DNA of 64,000 nt. It comes from Polyangiaceae bacterium. Its GTDB lineage: Bacteria > Myxococcota_A > Polyangia > Polyangiales > Polyangiaceae. Of this stretch, positions 8,836-18,334 are shown piece by piece. The stretch lies in the NCBI GenBank assembly GCA_016719945.1, contig JADJYE010000017.1:62001-126000 (forward strand), written 5' to 3'. The notes under the pieces are model-generated. The model saw only the letters and a program-made list of their open reading frames with translations. It made no database searches and was not told the DNA's origin. A program made the position numbers and the translations under genes. Numbering within the stretch: position 1 is the stretch's first letter; each line of letters begins with the position of its first letter.

Positions 8836-10101
8836 GTGACGATCCACTCCGACGACAGCGGCTCGACGAAGCAAGAGCGCGCCGTCGTCTACCTGATGGC
8901 CGGGGTGCAGTTCGTCAACGTGCTCGACTTCATGATGGTCAACCCCCTCGGGCCCCAGCTCGCGGAGGACCCGTCGATGCGCGTGCCGGCGTCTCAGCTG
9001 CCGCTGGTGATGGGCAGCTACACCGCCGCCGCCAGCGTCACCGGCGTGCTCGGCTCGCTCTTCCTCGAGCGGTTCGATCGCCGGAGCGCGCTCGTGGTGA
9101 CCCTGGTGGGTCTCGCCGTCGGCACCGCCATGGGCGGCCTCGCGCAAGGGCTGACCAGCCTGATCGTCGCGCGCGTCGTCGCTGGTTTGTTCGGGGGGCC
9201 CGCGACGAGCCTCGCGTTCGCGATCGTGAGCGACGCGATCCCTTCGCGGCGGCGAGGCTGGGGGATGGGCATCGTGATGGGCGGCTTCGCGGTGGCCTCC
9301 GTGTTGGGCGTGCCGGCGGGGCTGAACCTCGCCAAGCTCGGCGGTTGGCGCACCCCCTTCTGGGGTGTCGCGGCGCTGATCGCGATCGCCGCGATCGCCG
9401 CCCTGCGGCTGCTGCCACCGCTGAGGGCTCCCCTCGAGCGAGCGACGGCCGACCCCAGCCCGGTGTCGTCGCTGGTGGCCATCGTCAAGAAGCCCGTGGT
9501 CGCGCTGTCGCTGGCGATGACGGCCCTCACGATGACGAGCGTGTTCATCGTCATCCCGAATATCCCCGCGTTCGTGCAGTTCAACCTCGGCTTCCAACAC
9601 CTCGATTTGCTGTATTTGCTCGGGGGCATCATGAGCTTCGCGACCACGCGGGTCGTCGGGCCGCAGGTCGATCGCTTCGGCTCGACGCGCGTCGCGTTCG
9701 CGGCCTCCGCGCTCGTCGTGGTCATCGTGTACATGTGGTTCGTGGCGGAGGTCTCGGCGGTGCCGGTCCTCGTGGTCTCGACGCTCTTCTTCCTGGCGAT
9801 GAGCGCGCGCGGCGTCTCCTACAACACGCTCACCTCGAAGGTGCCCGAGCCGCACGAGCGCGCGCGCTTCCAGTCCGTTCAGAGCGCGGTCCAGCACGCC
9901 GCGAGCGCCGCCGCCGCCTTCGCTTCTGCGCAGCTGCTCTCGGAGGGCCCCGACCATCGCCTCTTGCACGTCGCTCGGGCGGGCATCGTGTCGATCGTGC
10001 TGGTCGCCTTCGTTCCGGTGTTGATGACGCTCGTCGAGCGTCAGGTGAGGCGGCGGGGCTCCACGACCGACCGTCCTCCGCCGGCCGAGCCGGCGGCCTG
10101 A
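8836..10101 (+). CDS. MFS transporter (DHA1-like)
   Basis: A 421-residue 12-helix major facilitator, probably a proton-coupled exporter of drugs or small metabolites. The N-terminal half has VVYLMAGVQFVNVLDFMMV, the loop RFDRRSALVV (motif A-like) and VARVVAGLFGGPATSLAFA. The central loop (about residues 190-215) separates two six-helix bundles. The GTG at 8836 is chosen because the short soluble tail before TM1 starts there. The frame remains open upstream without transporter-like sequence, and an ATG at 8896 would truncate TM1. The substrate is unknown. It faces Fur, so metal-responsive control is possible but not shown. Confidence 0.8.
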   Translation: MTIHSDDSGSTKQERAVVYLMAGVQFVNVLDFMMVNPLGPQLAEDPSMRVPASQLPLVMGSYTAAASVTGVLGSLFLERFDRRSALVVTLVGLAVGTAMGGLAQGLTSLIVARVVAGLFGGPATSLAFAIVSDAIPSRRRGWGMGIVMGGFAVASVLGVPAGLNLAKLGGWRTPFWGVAALIAIAAIAALRLLPPLRAPLERATADPSPVSSLVAIVKKPVVALSLAMTALTMTSVFIVIPNIPAFVQFNLGFQHLDLLYLLGGIMSFATTRVVGPQVDRFGSTRVAFAASALVVVIVYMWFVAEVSAVPVLVVSTLFFLAMSARGVSYNTLTSKVPEPHERARFQSVQSAVQHAASAAAAFASAQLLSEGPDHRLLHVARAGIVSIVLVAFVPVLMTLVERQVRRRGSTTDRPPPAEPAA

Positions 10102-10120
10102 GCTCAGCTCGCCGCCGGCT
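10088..10120. terminator. Bidirectional hairpin between convergent genes
   Basis: A perfect 10-bp stem (agccggcggc / gccgccggct) with a 13-base loop that itself contains ctgagctcag. It covers the last codons of the MFS gene and of the convergent P-type ATPase homologue. The position suits a shared terminator, but there is no T tract. Confidence 0.45.
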
Positions 10121-12395
10121 TGGTGCGCTCTGAGCCCCGACCGTGGACGACGCCGACGACCCCGCCCAAGAACGCGGCGATCGGCACGTAGACCGGGGGC
10201 AAGACCCCGAGCGCGACGACGAGCACGCCGAGCACGGGGGGGATCGCGCACAGCCCGAAGCCCACCCGCGCCTCGACGCGCGTCCGCTTGGCGAGCGCGA
10301 GGGCGAGCGCGGCGTCGCGCAGGTCGTCGGAGGCGAGATCGATGTCGTGCTCGTTGGTGGCCACGCCGGCCGCGGCCAGCGCGACGGAGACGTCGGCGGC
10401 GCCGAGCGCGGCGCCGTCGACCGGAGCGTGTCCGAGGACGGCGACGCTCTCGCCCGACTCTGCGACCCGCTTGACCTCCTCGGCGCGATCTTGTGGGAGC
10501 ACTTCGGCGCGGACGTGCTCGATGTCCAGCGAGCGAGCGATGGCGTCGCAGGTCTCTCGCGAGTCGCCCGACATCAGCACGGGCTCGACGTGGGCGTCGA
10601 GCAGGTGCTGGACGGCGGCGCGCGCGCCAGGCCGGATGCCATCTTGGAGGGCGACCACGCCGACCAGCCGGCCGCCGAGCGCGACGAGCACGACCGACCG
10701 ACCGAGCGCCTCGAGCTCGCTCATGCGCCACTCGGCCGACGCGATGCTGACCCGCTGCTCGACGAGGTGGCCGCGCGACCCGACGCACAGCTCCTCTCCA
10801 GAGCTGGTGACGGCCACCACCCCGAGGCCGACGGCGACGGTCGGGTTACGCACGGCGTTCGGCTTCGCGCCGCGCGCCTTCGCGGCGCGGAGGATCGCCT
10901 GCGAGGTGGGGCTGCCGTCGGCCCGCGCTGCGCCGGCCGCGAGGCTGAGGATCTCGGCGGCGTCGAGGTTCTTCGACAGGGACTCGATCTCCGCCACCTC
11001 GGGCTCGCCGAGGAGCAGCGTCCCCCGGGCGCAGAAGATCGCCACCGACGCGTGCGCAGCGCGGTTCCACGCGTCCGCGCTCTTGTACGTGACCCCGCGA
11101 CGCTGCGCGGCCATCAGGCCACGCGCCACCGAGACGCTCCCCAAGCTGCCGACGATGCTGTTGGCGAGCCCGGCTTGCACCGCGACGCCGGTCATCGCCG
11201 CGTCGAACCCGCTGCGGGTGATCGCGTACGACAGCGCGGCCGCGGCCGCGGCCGTCACCAGCGCCCAGCGCTCGACCAGCGAGCGAGCTGCCCGAGCCAC
11301 GGGCGCGAGGGCGTCTACCCGACGCCTCGCGTCGAGCGCGAGTCGAGCGAAGACGCGATCGTTGCCGGCCCAGGTGCTGCTGCCGACGAGGCGCCCCTTG
11401 TGGACGCGCGCGCCGGCGACGACCGGATCGCCTGCTCTGCGGCGAACTGGCGTGATCGCCCCGAGCCAGGGCAGGACCTCGGCCTCGCCCTCGGAGACGA
11501 TCATGTCCACCGGGACGTCTTCACCCTCCTCGACCAACACGCGCTCGCCCGCGCGCAGATCGAGCACGCCCTCCTCGGTCGTGCCGTCCTGCGTGAGGCG
11601 CCGACCCGGGACCATCATCGCGCCCTCGATCCAGGCGCGCTCCGCCTCGACCCCGCGGCGAGCGCCTTCGAGCAGCCAGGCGCTGACGGCGGCCACCGTA
11701 GCGATCGCGCCGGCGAGGGTGACGGCCTCCTCGCCGAGCGGCTCCGGGCCCCTGAAGATCGTCCACAGCGCGACGCCGATCGCCCCCACGGGCCCCGCCA
11801 GGATCGGGAGCGGGTGAGGGTCGGCGGGGTTGCGCGGCGTCGTGAGCGCGCGTGCGCCGAGCATGCTCGCGCTGACGCCGGCGAGCACCACACGCGCGAG
11901 CAGCACGACCCGGCCACCCGACGTGAGCCCCAGGAGGACGGCGAGGGTGCCGGCGACCGCGCCGAGCAGCAGCAGCAGCGCGCCGATGTCGCGCGGCTCG
12001 GCCGCGTCCGGCCGCGGCGGATCATGGGTCGCGATGCTCCGCTCGATCGGCTCGATCAGCGCACGATCGTCGTCGAGCCTGAGGGGCTCGGGCAGATCGT
12101 CCTCGGGGACGACGGCGGCGTGGGCGTTCGTGATGGCGGAGGCCTTGTCGGACGCGGCGGCGCGGGCCTCGTCGACGCGCGCCGAGACCCGGCCCTCGCC
12201 CGGCCGGTGCTCGCTCGACGAGGGCGCGAGCGCGCCACCCCAGGGCGCGAGGAACGCCGCTCGGCACGTCGACGCGTTGCAGAAGTAGTGGAGCCGGTTG
12301 TCGAAGATCGCGACATGACCCGCCCGCAGCGGGTCGAGCAGGCGGCTGCAACCCGAGCAGGGCAGAGGATCGACGACCGGCCCGGCTGCTTGCAA
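10104..12395 (-). CDS. P-type ATPase homologue lacking catalytic motifs (pseudo-ATPase) with N-terminal Cys-rich metal-binding-like domain
   Basis: A 763-residue membrane protein with heavy-metal P-type ATPase (P1B) architecture. An N-terminal TRASH/YHS-like zinc ribbon (CSGC, then FCNASTC, residues 14-48) is followed by TM helices, an actuator-like domain, TM helices, P/N domains and two last TM helices (LCAIPPVLGVLVVALGVLPP). Every hallmark is changed. The phosphorylation loop DKTGTLT reads CARGTLL (near 11018-11038). TGES is replaced by GAIT, the CPC channel motif is absent, and GDGxND reads GHAPVD. The frame is intact over 2.3 kb, so this is not decay by frameshift. Transport by ATP hydrolysis is therefore unlikely; a metal-sensing, scaffold or regulatory role is inferred. 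The TTG start has aagggg 8 bases upstream and lies 10 bases after argD, suggesting one operon. Confidence 0.8.
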   Translation of the reverse strand: MQAAGPVVDPLPCSGCSRLLDPLRAGHVAIFDNRLHYFCNASTCRAAFLAPWGGALAPSSSEHRPGEGRVSARVDEARAAASDKASAITNAHAAVVPEDDLPEPLRLDDDRALIEPIERSIATHDPPRPDAAEPRDIGALLLLLGAVAGTLAVLLGLTSGGRVVLLARVVLAGVSASMLGARALTTPRNPADPHPLPILAGPVGAIGVALWTIFRGPEPLGEEAVTLAGAIATVAAVSAWLLEGARRGVEAERAWIEGAMMVPGRRLTQDGTTEEGVLDLRAGERVLVEEGEDVPVDMIVSEGEAEVLPWLGAITPVRRRAGDPVVAGARVHKGRLVGSSTWAGNDRVFARLALDARRRVDALAPVARAARSLVERWALVTAAAAAALSYAITRSGFDAAMTGVAVQAGLANSIVGSLGSVSVARGLMAAQRRGVTYKSADAWNRAAHASVAIFCARGTLLLGEPEVAEIESLSKNLDAAEILSLAAGAARADGSPTSQAILRAAKARGAKPNAVRNPTVAVGLGVVAVTSSGEELCVGSRGHLVEQRVSIASAEWRMSELEALGRSVVLVALGGRLVGVVALQDGIRPGARAAVQHLLDAHVEPVLMSGDSRETCDAIARSLDIEHVRAEVLPQDRAEEVKRVAESGESVAVLGHAPVDGAALGAADVSVALAAAGVATNEHDIDLASDDLRDAALALALAKRTRVEARVGFGLCAIPPVLGVLVVALGVLPPVYVPIAAFLGGVVGVVHGRGSERTKPAAS

Positions 12396-12405
12396 CGTGG
12401 CCCCT

Positions 12406-13764
12406 TCAGCCCGCGCTGATCGACTCGAGGCGGAGCGACGCGAGCGCCTCGTCGACCCGCCGCACGGCCTCGTCGATCTCGACCTCCGTGACGACCAGCG
12501 GGGGCGTGAAGCGCAGCACCCGGCTGCCAGCGATGGTGAGCAGCACGCCCTTGTCCCTCACTCGCCCGAGCGCCTGGCGAGCGTCGATGCCGGGCTTGAG
12601 GATGATCCCGCGCAAGAGTCCCAGCCCGCGCTCGCCCTCGCACATGTCGGGGTGCCTCGCCGCGAGCTCGGCGAGCCTCGCGCCGAGCAGCTCGCCCTTC
12701 TTGGCGGCGCCGTCGATCAGCTCGTCCTCGTACAAGACCGAGAGGACGGCGCGCGCCGCCGCGCTGGCGAGCGGGTTGCCGCCGAACGTCGAGCCGTGCG
12801 TCCCCGGAGGGAGGGCCCCGGCGAGCTCTTCGCGTACGAGCATCGCCCCGATCGGGAAGCCGCCGGCCAGGCCCTTCGCGAGCGTGATGACGTCGGCCCG
12901 GACGCCCGCGTGATCGGAGCCGAGGAGGCGGCCCGTGCGACCCATGCCGGTCTGGATCTCGTCGACGAGCAGCAGGGCGCCGTGCTCGTCGGCGAGCGCG
13001 CGCAAGCCCCGGAGGAACTCGGTCGAGGCAGGCAACACGCCCCCCTCACCTTGGACCGGCTCGACGAAGATGCCGCAGACGTCGGGGCCCATGACCTCGC
13101 GCACACGCTCGATATCTCCGAAGGGCACGTGCGTTATGCCCTCGAGCTGCGGGCCGAACCCCTCCTTGTAGGACGGGTTACCGGTCAGGTTCACGGTCGC
13201 GAGCGTGCGGCCGTGGAACGAGTTGTCGAAGGCGATGAAGCGGTACTTGTCCTTCTGCCCACGTTCGTAGAAATGCCGCCGCGCGAGCTTCAGCATGGCC
13301 TCGTTGGCCTCGCCGCCCGAGTTGCAGAAGAAGGCCCGATCGAAGCCGGTCTTTTCGCACAGCTCCTTCGCGAGCAGGACGTTCTCCTCGTTGTAGAAGT
13401 AGTTCGACACGTGCATCAGCTTCGCCGCTTGGTCGGCGATGGTGCGGACGAGCCTCGGGTGAGCGTGGCCAAGGGCGTTGACGGCGACGCCGGCCGCGAA
13501 ATCGAGGTAGCGCTCACCGCGCGAGTCCTCGAGGACGGACCCGCGGCCCCGGACGAACACGACCGGAGCGGGTCGGTAGTTGCCAAGCAGGCGCTCCTTC
13601 GCGATCGCGAGCAGCTCGTCGCTGTCCGGGGTCGGGGCGAACCCGGGCGCGGACGCCGCCGTGTCATCGGCCTCGGCGAGCGCTGCGCTCGGGGCGGACA
13701 CGAGCGCCTCAATGGGCTGGGGCTGGGGCTGGGGCGCCGGGCTCGGCCGGTTGGACGACGGCAT
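12406..13764 (-). CDS. argD: Acetylornithine / class III aminotransferase
   Basis: A 452-residue PLP-dependent aminotransferase, most like ArgD (N-acetylornithine or succinyl-diaminopimelate aminotransferase, arginine/lysine synthesis). It has CNSGGEANEAMLKLARR (cofactor phosphate loop), FHGRT, EPVQGEGG, LLLVDEIQTGMGRTG and the Schiff-base lysine in ITLAKGLAGGFPIGA. THGSTFGGNPL follows. The first 50 or so residues are an unusual Pro/Gln/Ala-rich extension (PAPQPQPQP) before the family start near LLAIAKERLLGNY, so a later start cannot be excluded. The pseudo-P-type ATPase gene follows 10 bases downstream. No other arginine-pathway genes are near. Confidence 0.85.
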   Translation of the reverse strand: MPSSNRPSPAPQPQPQPIEALVSAPSAALAEADDTAASAPGFAPTPDSDELLAIAKERLLGNYRPAPVVFVRGRGSVLEDSRGERYLDFAAGVAVNALGHAHPRLVRTIADQAAKLMHVSNYFYNEENVLLAKELCEKTGFDRAFFCNSGGEANEAMLKLARRHFYERGQKDKYRFIAFDNSFHGRTLATVNLTGNPSYKEGFGPQLEGITHVPFGDIERVREVMGPDVCGIFVEPVQGEGGVLPASTEFLRGLRALADEHGALLLVDEIQTGMGRTGRLLGSDHAGVRADVITLAKGLAGGFPIGAMLVREELAGALPPGTHGSTFGGNPLASAAARAVLSVLYEDELIDGAAKKGELLGARLAELAARHPDMCEGERGLGLLRGIILKPGIDARQALGRVRDKGVLLTIAGSRVLRFTPPLVVTEVEIDEAVRRVDEALASLRLESISAG

Positions 13765-13883
13765 GGCGTCTCTTCCCTACGCGCGCGCCGGACCGCCGTC
13801 CACTGACCGGCGAGGCGCGCGGTGAGCGAGGGCGCGCTTGGTGGGTTGAAAGCCCTACAAGAATTGGTTAAGTCGGACTCCAA

Positions 13884-14501
13884 ATGAGCGACGACGCCGA
13901 CAAGACCGACACCGCCGGACAGACGCCCGCCGACGCAACGGGTTCCTCGGGGACCGCCGACGGCGAGCTCGCGATCGCCGAGCCCGAGGTCGTGGCGGCG
14001 CCCGACCCCCTCGAGGTCGCCAAGGCCGAGGCGCAGAAGTACCGCGAGCAGCTGCTGCGCACCGCTGCCGATTTCGACAACTTCCGCAAGCGCTCGCGCC
14101 GCGAGAACGAGGACTCCCTCCGCAAGGGCCGAGAGTCGACCGTGAAGGAGCTGTTGCCCGTCTTCGACAACCTCGAGCGGGCCCTCTCGAGCGCCGACGG
14201 CGCGCCCGACGTGAAGAGCGTGGCCGACGGGCTGCGCATGGTCGTGCGGCAGTTCTCGACGACCCTGGAGAAGATCGGCATCAAGCGGATCCAGTCGGTC
14301 GGCGCTGCGTTCGACCCTTCGCTGCACGAGGCCATCCAGCACGTCGAGTCGACGGAGCACGAGGCCGGCGTGGTCGCCGCAGAGGTCCAGCCCGGGTACA
14401 TGATCGGCGAGCACCTGCTGCGCGCGGCGATGGTTGTGGTGTCGAAGGGCGGGCCGGCCGCCGCCGAAGATGCCCCGGCCGGCGAAGAGCAGCCGAGCTA
14501 A
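13884..14501 (+). CDS. grpE: Nucleotide exchange factor GrpE
   Basis: A 205-residue GrpE, the dimeric exchange factor that releases ADP from DnaK. After a low-complexity acidic/Thr-rich N-terminus, the coiled coil starts near residue 45 (EAQKYREQLLRTAADFDNFR, the family signature). The beta-wing follows (FDPSLHEAI, EVQPGYMIGEHLLRAAMVVV). A TTGAAA sits 33 bases upstream (13846-13851) and resembles a sigma-32 -35 box, but no convincing -10 follows. It converges with the broken kinase gene, overlapping its end by 4 bases. hrcA and dnaK lie 6 kb to either side, suggesting an expanded hrcA-grpE-dnaK locus. Confidence 0.95.
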   Translation: MSDDADKTDTAGQTPADATGSSGTADGELAIAEPEVVAAPDPLEVAKAEAQKYREQLLRTAADFDNFRKRSRRENEDSLRKGRESTVKELLPVFDNLERALSSADGAPDVKSVADGLRMVVRQFSTTLEKIGIKRIQSVGAAFDPSLHEAIQHVESTEHEAGVVAAEVQPGYMIGEHLLRAAMVVVSKGGPAAAEDAPAGEEQPS

Positions 14502-17500
14502 CGAAGCTCCTTCGCCAGGTCCCGCATCCGCGCGTGCTCCGGCACGCGCTCGATGAACCTGGCGCGCGCGGCGGGGTCCGTGATGCGCGAGGCGAGCGCG
14601 TCGAGGGTCCGCGCGCCGCGCGCCGCCGCCTCACCCGCTGCGACGTCGTCGCCCGACGCGAGCAGCGCCGCGGTGAGCGCGAGGTGGAGCGCGACCTCGC
14701 TCCCATCGCAGACCTTCGCGCCGTCGAGGGTCTCGACGGACCGCTGGGCGTCGAGCACGGCCTCGGGGATCTGGCCCCGCGCGAGCGCCACCGCCGACGA
14801 GGCAGCGAGCGCCTGTGAGAGGCCGACGGGGACCCGCTCGAGCCATCGCTTCGCGGCCTCGGCCTCGGCCTCGGCCTCGGCGAGCTTTCCCGCGTCGAGC
14901 AGCAGCCGGGCGAGCCCGACGTGCGCCGCGCCCGTCAGGCGATCGTCCCCCGACCGCTCGAACAGGCGCTTTGCCTCGCGCGCGTGCCCGATCGCCTCCT
15001 CGTAGCGCCCGACGCGACCGAGCGCGAGCGCAAGATCGAGAGCGCGGGCGCGACCACCGACAGCAAGTTCAGGGCGCGCGCCCGCTCGATCGCGCCCTCG
15101 CTGAGCGCGATCGCTTCTTCGTGGTCCCCCAGCTCGAGGCACGCGTGCGCGTGGCTCGCCTCCAGAACGGCGACGTTGCGCGCGTCGTTCGCCGCCTCGA
15201 ACGCGCGCGCCGCCTCGCGCAGCCAAGCCCGATGCTCGTCGAGCCGCCCTCGCGTCTGGGCGCGCGCGGCGCGCGAGCTGCACGCGCGCCCGCACGATGG
15301 GGGCGTCCGAGAACCTGCTCGCCACCACGTCGAGCCACGCCTGGAGCGCGTCTGCGCGGTGGGTCGCCCCCGCTTGCTCGAGCACCGTCGCGGCGCGCGC
15401 GCAGGCGACGACGTGCTCGGCGGAGGGCCGCTCCGACTGCATCGCGATGAGCTCGTCCGCGAAGCGTGTGAGGTCGTCGAGCCGCCGCAGCCGGCCGGCG
15501 GCGGTGACGGCCTCGCCCATCGCCTGAAACCAACCATCGGCGCTCAACGCCGACTTGGGATCGAGGTGCTGCATCGCGAGGACCGCAGCCTCGAGCGCGC
15601 CGTCGTGCTCGCCCCGCTGCCTCCGCGCCTCGGCGAGCATCCCGTAGAGGAGCCCGCGGGTCGCTCGCTCGCGCGCGCCGGCGAGCCCGCGCTCGGCGAG
15701 CACGACGGCGGTCGCCAGCTCGCACAGGGCGAGCGCGCGCCTCGCCGCCTCGGCGAAATAGGGCGCGGCGGCAGCGCCGAGGCCGGCGGCGTCGAAGTGC
15801 GACGCCACGACGAGCGGGTCGGGCTCTCCGACGTGCTCGAGCCAGCGCGCGACGAGCTCGTGCGTTCGCGCCGTCGCCTCGGGAGACATCGCCGCGAGCG
15901 CCGCGTCGCGGAGCGGGCCTGCGCGGAACGACAGCTCCCGAACGCCGGGGTAGCGGCCGACCGCGTGGTCGACGAGCCACTCGCACCTCACCAGCTCATC
16001 GGCGCGCCCATCGACGATCGTCCGCTCGAGCTGCAGGGCCTCGGCGATGGCGTCCACGTAGCAGCGCTGGCCGATCACCGCCCCCGACGAGCAGCACCTC
16101 TCGCAGCTCCGAGGGCAGCGCGGAGAGCCGCGCTTCGTACGGGCGACGGGCGTCGAGAGTCCCGTCATGCCACCGCCTCTGTCGCGGAACAGCCGCGCGG
16201 TCTCTTCCGCGACGAGCGGGTTGCCCGCCACGCAGCGCGCGATCTCCTCGAGGGTCCCCTCGGGCTCTTGGGCGAGCACCGAACGCAGGAGCGCCGCCGT
16301 CGTTCGGTTGTCCAGCGGTCGCAGGTGGATCTCTTGGCGGATCGTCCGTTCGAAGTGGGGCTCGAGCCGCGTTCGGTCGCGGGAGATCGCCCAACAGACG
16401 ACCGGCGTCCCTGGGAGCGCCGTGAGGACCGGGCGATGCGCGCGAGCGAGGCCTCGTCCGCGAACTGCAGGTCCTCGAGGACGAGCAGCAGCGGTCCCCC
16501 CGAGCGCCTCTGCCGCGAAGAACGTGACCAGCGCGAGCTGGATGCGATCTCGGAGCATCCCCGGATCGCCCAGGGCGGCTTCGAACGAGGCGTCCTTGGA
16601 CGGGAAGGAAACGTTCGCGACGTGCCCCAGCGCGCGCGCGATCGACTGCGCCGCGACCCCAGGGACCACGGCCTCGACGCGCGCGAGCAGCCGTTCGCTG
16701 GCCGGCTCGCCCCTGTCGACGTGGAGCCCCGCGAGGCGCCGCACCAGTCCGCCGAGCAGGCTGAGGGGGGACGAGGCGGCGAGCCGGATCGCCGTGGCAG
16801 GCGTGCACCGTGAGATCGGGGTATACCTCGGCGAGCGAGCGCAACGTCTCCTGCCTCACGCGGCTCTTTCCGATCCCCGCGTCACCGGTGAGCGCGATCA
16901 CCGCGGCGTCTCTGGCATCGAACGACGCGGTCGTCGCTCGCGCCAGCGCCGCCCGTTCGGCGTCTCGCCCGATGAACGGGGTCACGCGGCCGAGGAGCGA
17001 GCGGGGCAGGTCGGCGTCGCGCTCGGCGCTGATCGCGGTGCCCCCTGGCACCGCGACCTGCGCGAAGCGGCTAGGCAACAGGCCGAGCGCCACGTCGTCG
17101 ACGAGGACCGCGCCGCGCGGCCACTGCCCCGGCGCGGCGACCGCCCGTTCGATCGCGTCGGAGAGGCCGCGTGGCCTCGGGTGGACCATCGCGAAGTGAA
17201 GCGCGGAGCCCCGGCAGCTGCACCAGCTCGATCCCGGTGCGGACCGCCAGGATGGCCTGCTCCTCCGATGAGCCTTTGGCCTCGAAGGTCAGGACCGTGC
17301 CATGGCCGATGTGTCCGCGACGCTCGCGCCGGCTTGCCGCGCGACGGCGTCGATGGTCGCTGCGTAGCTGTCGTATTCGCCGGCGAGCCACAGGGTCACG
17401 AGCAGCGCACAGAGCGTCTCTCCACGCGGAGCAGGCCCCTCGGGCGGGGCGCTCCTGCGTGGCTCTTGGCGCTGCACGGCGTCGAAGCGCCTGCAGGACG

Positions 17501-18263
17501 GCGTGGCCATCGGGCGGCCGAGCGAAGCGCTCCTTGGCCCATCATCTTCCCGATCAGCGGCGCGAGGCCGCTCGGCGCGACGGCCTCGAGCGGCGCCGGC
17601 TCCTCGAGCAAGATCCGGGTCAGCAGCTGGAGCGTGTTGCCGCCCGTGAACGGCGGCGCGCCGGCCAGCGCATGGTAGAGCACACACCCGAGCGCGAAGA
17701 CGTCCACCCTGGGGTCCGGGACCTGGCCCCGGATCTGCTCGGGAGCCATGTACGCCGGCGTCCCCGACGGATGCGTCCGAGGGCCGTCACGACGTCGAGC
17801 CTCGGCCTGCGCGCGAGCCCGAAATCGAGGAGCTTCGCGCGGCTGAGCTCGCCGTTCACCAAGAACACGTTCTCGGGCTTCACGTCGCGGTGGACGAGGC
17901 CGGCCGTGTGGACGACCTCGAGGCCGCGCGCGAGGCGCTTCGCGAGCACCAACGTCGTCTCCGCTCAGGGGCCGCGCGAGTCGGCTCGCGAGGTCTTCTC
18001 CCTCGAGCCACTCCATCGCGAGGAACGGGCGCCCGTCGGCGGCGCGCCCGTGAGCGACGTAGCGCACGATGCAATCGTCGGCAGAGCGCGGCGAGCGACG
18101 CTGACTCGCGCTCGAACCTCGCGTCGTCGACCAGCCCCTGATGCAACACCTTGACGGCGACGCGCGCTCCGGTCGCCCGGTCGGTCGCCGCGTAGACGAC
18201 ACCCATACCCCCTGAGGCGATCTGCCCCTCGAGAGAAGCGCTCGGGCAGGGGCTCGCGCTCAT
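14498..18263 (-). pseudogene. Ser/Thr kinase - cyclase-homology - AAA - TPR protein, broken by many frameshifts
   Basis: A gene of about 1250 codons whose pieces lie in order but in changing frames (at least nine shifts). The kinase N-lobe reads LEGQIASGGMGVVYAATD and VAVKVLHQG, then MEWLEGEDLA, VHRDVKPENVFL, LLDFGLA and GTPAYMAPEQIRG, so catalytic residues were present. A degenerate cyclase-homology region follows (GTVLTFEAKGSSEEQAI), then FIGRDAERAAL and the Walker A GDAGIGKS with Walker B LLLVLEDLQFADEA. The C-terminal half is TPR-like, ending at 14498. This is the PknK-like layout common in Myxococcota. Either the gene is decaying or this stretch is poorly sequenced. The ATG at 18263 faces the pseudokinase-thioredoxin gene across about 70 bases. 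Confidence 0.8.
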
Positions 18264-18334
18264 GCGATCGACGCGAAGCCTACCTGGCGCCGGTCGCCGA
18301 TGCACCGCCGCCGAGCCGCGAATAGGATGAGCGC

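Noticed and set aside
10143..12419. 758-codon plus-strand frame opposite the pseudo-P-type ATPase
   Set aside because: Considered because the minus protein lacks catalytic motifs, but the minus frame has TM helices, a zinc-ribbon start, an RBS and family alignment throughout, and the plus frame has none.
13846..13851. TTGAAA upstream of grpE as a sigma-32 promoter
   Set aside because: The -35-like hexamer is present, but no CCCCAT-type -10 lies at 13-15 bases. Not strong enough to list as a promoter.
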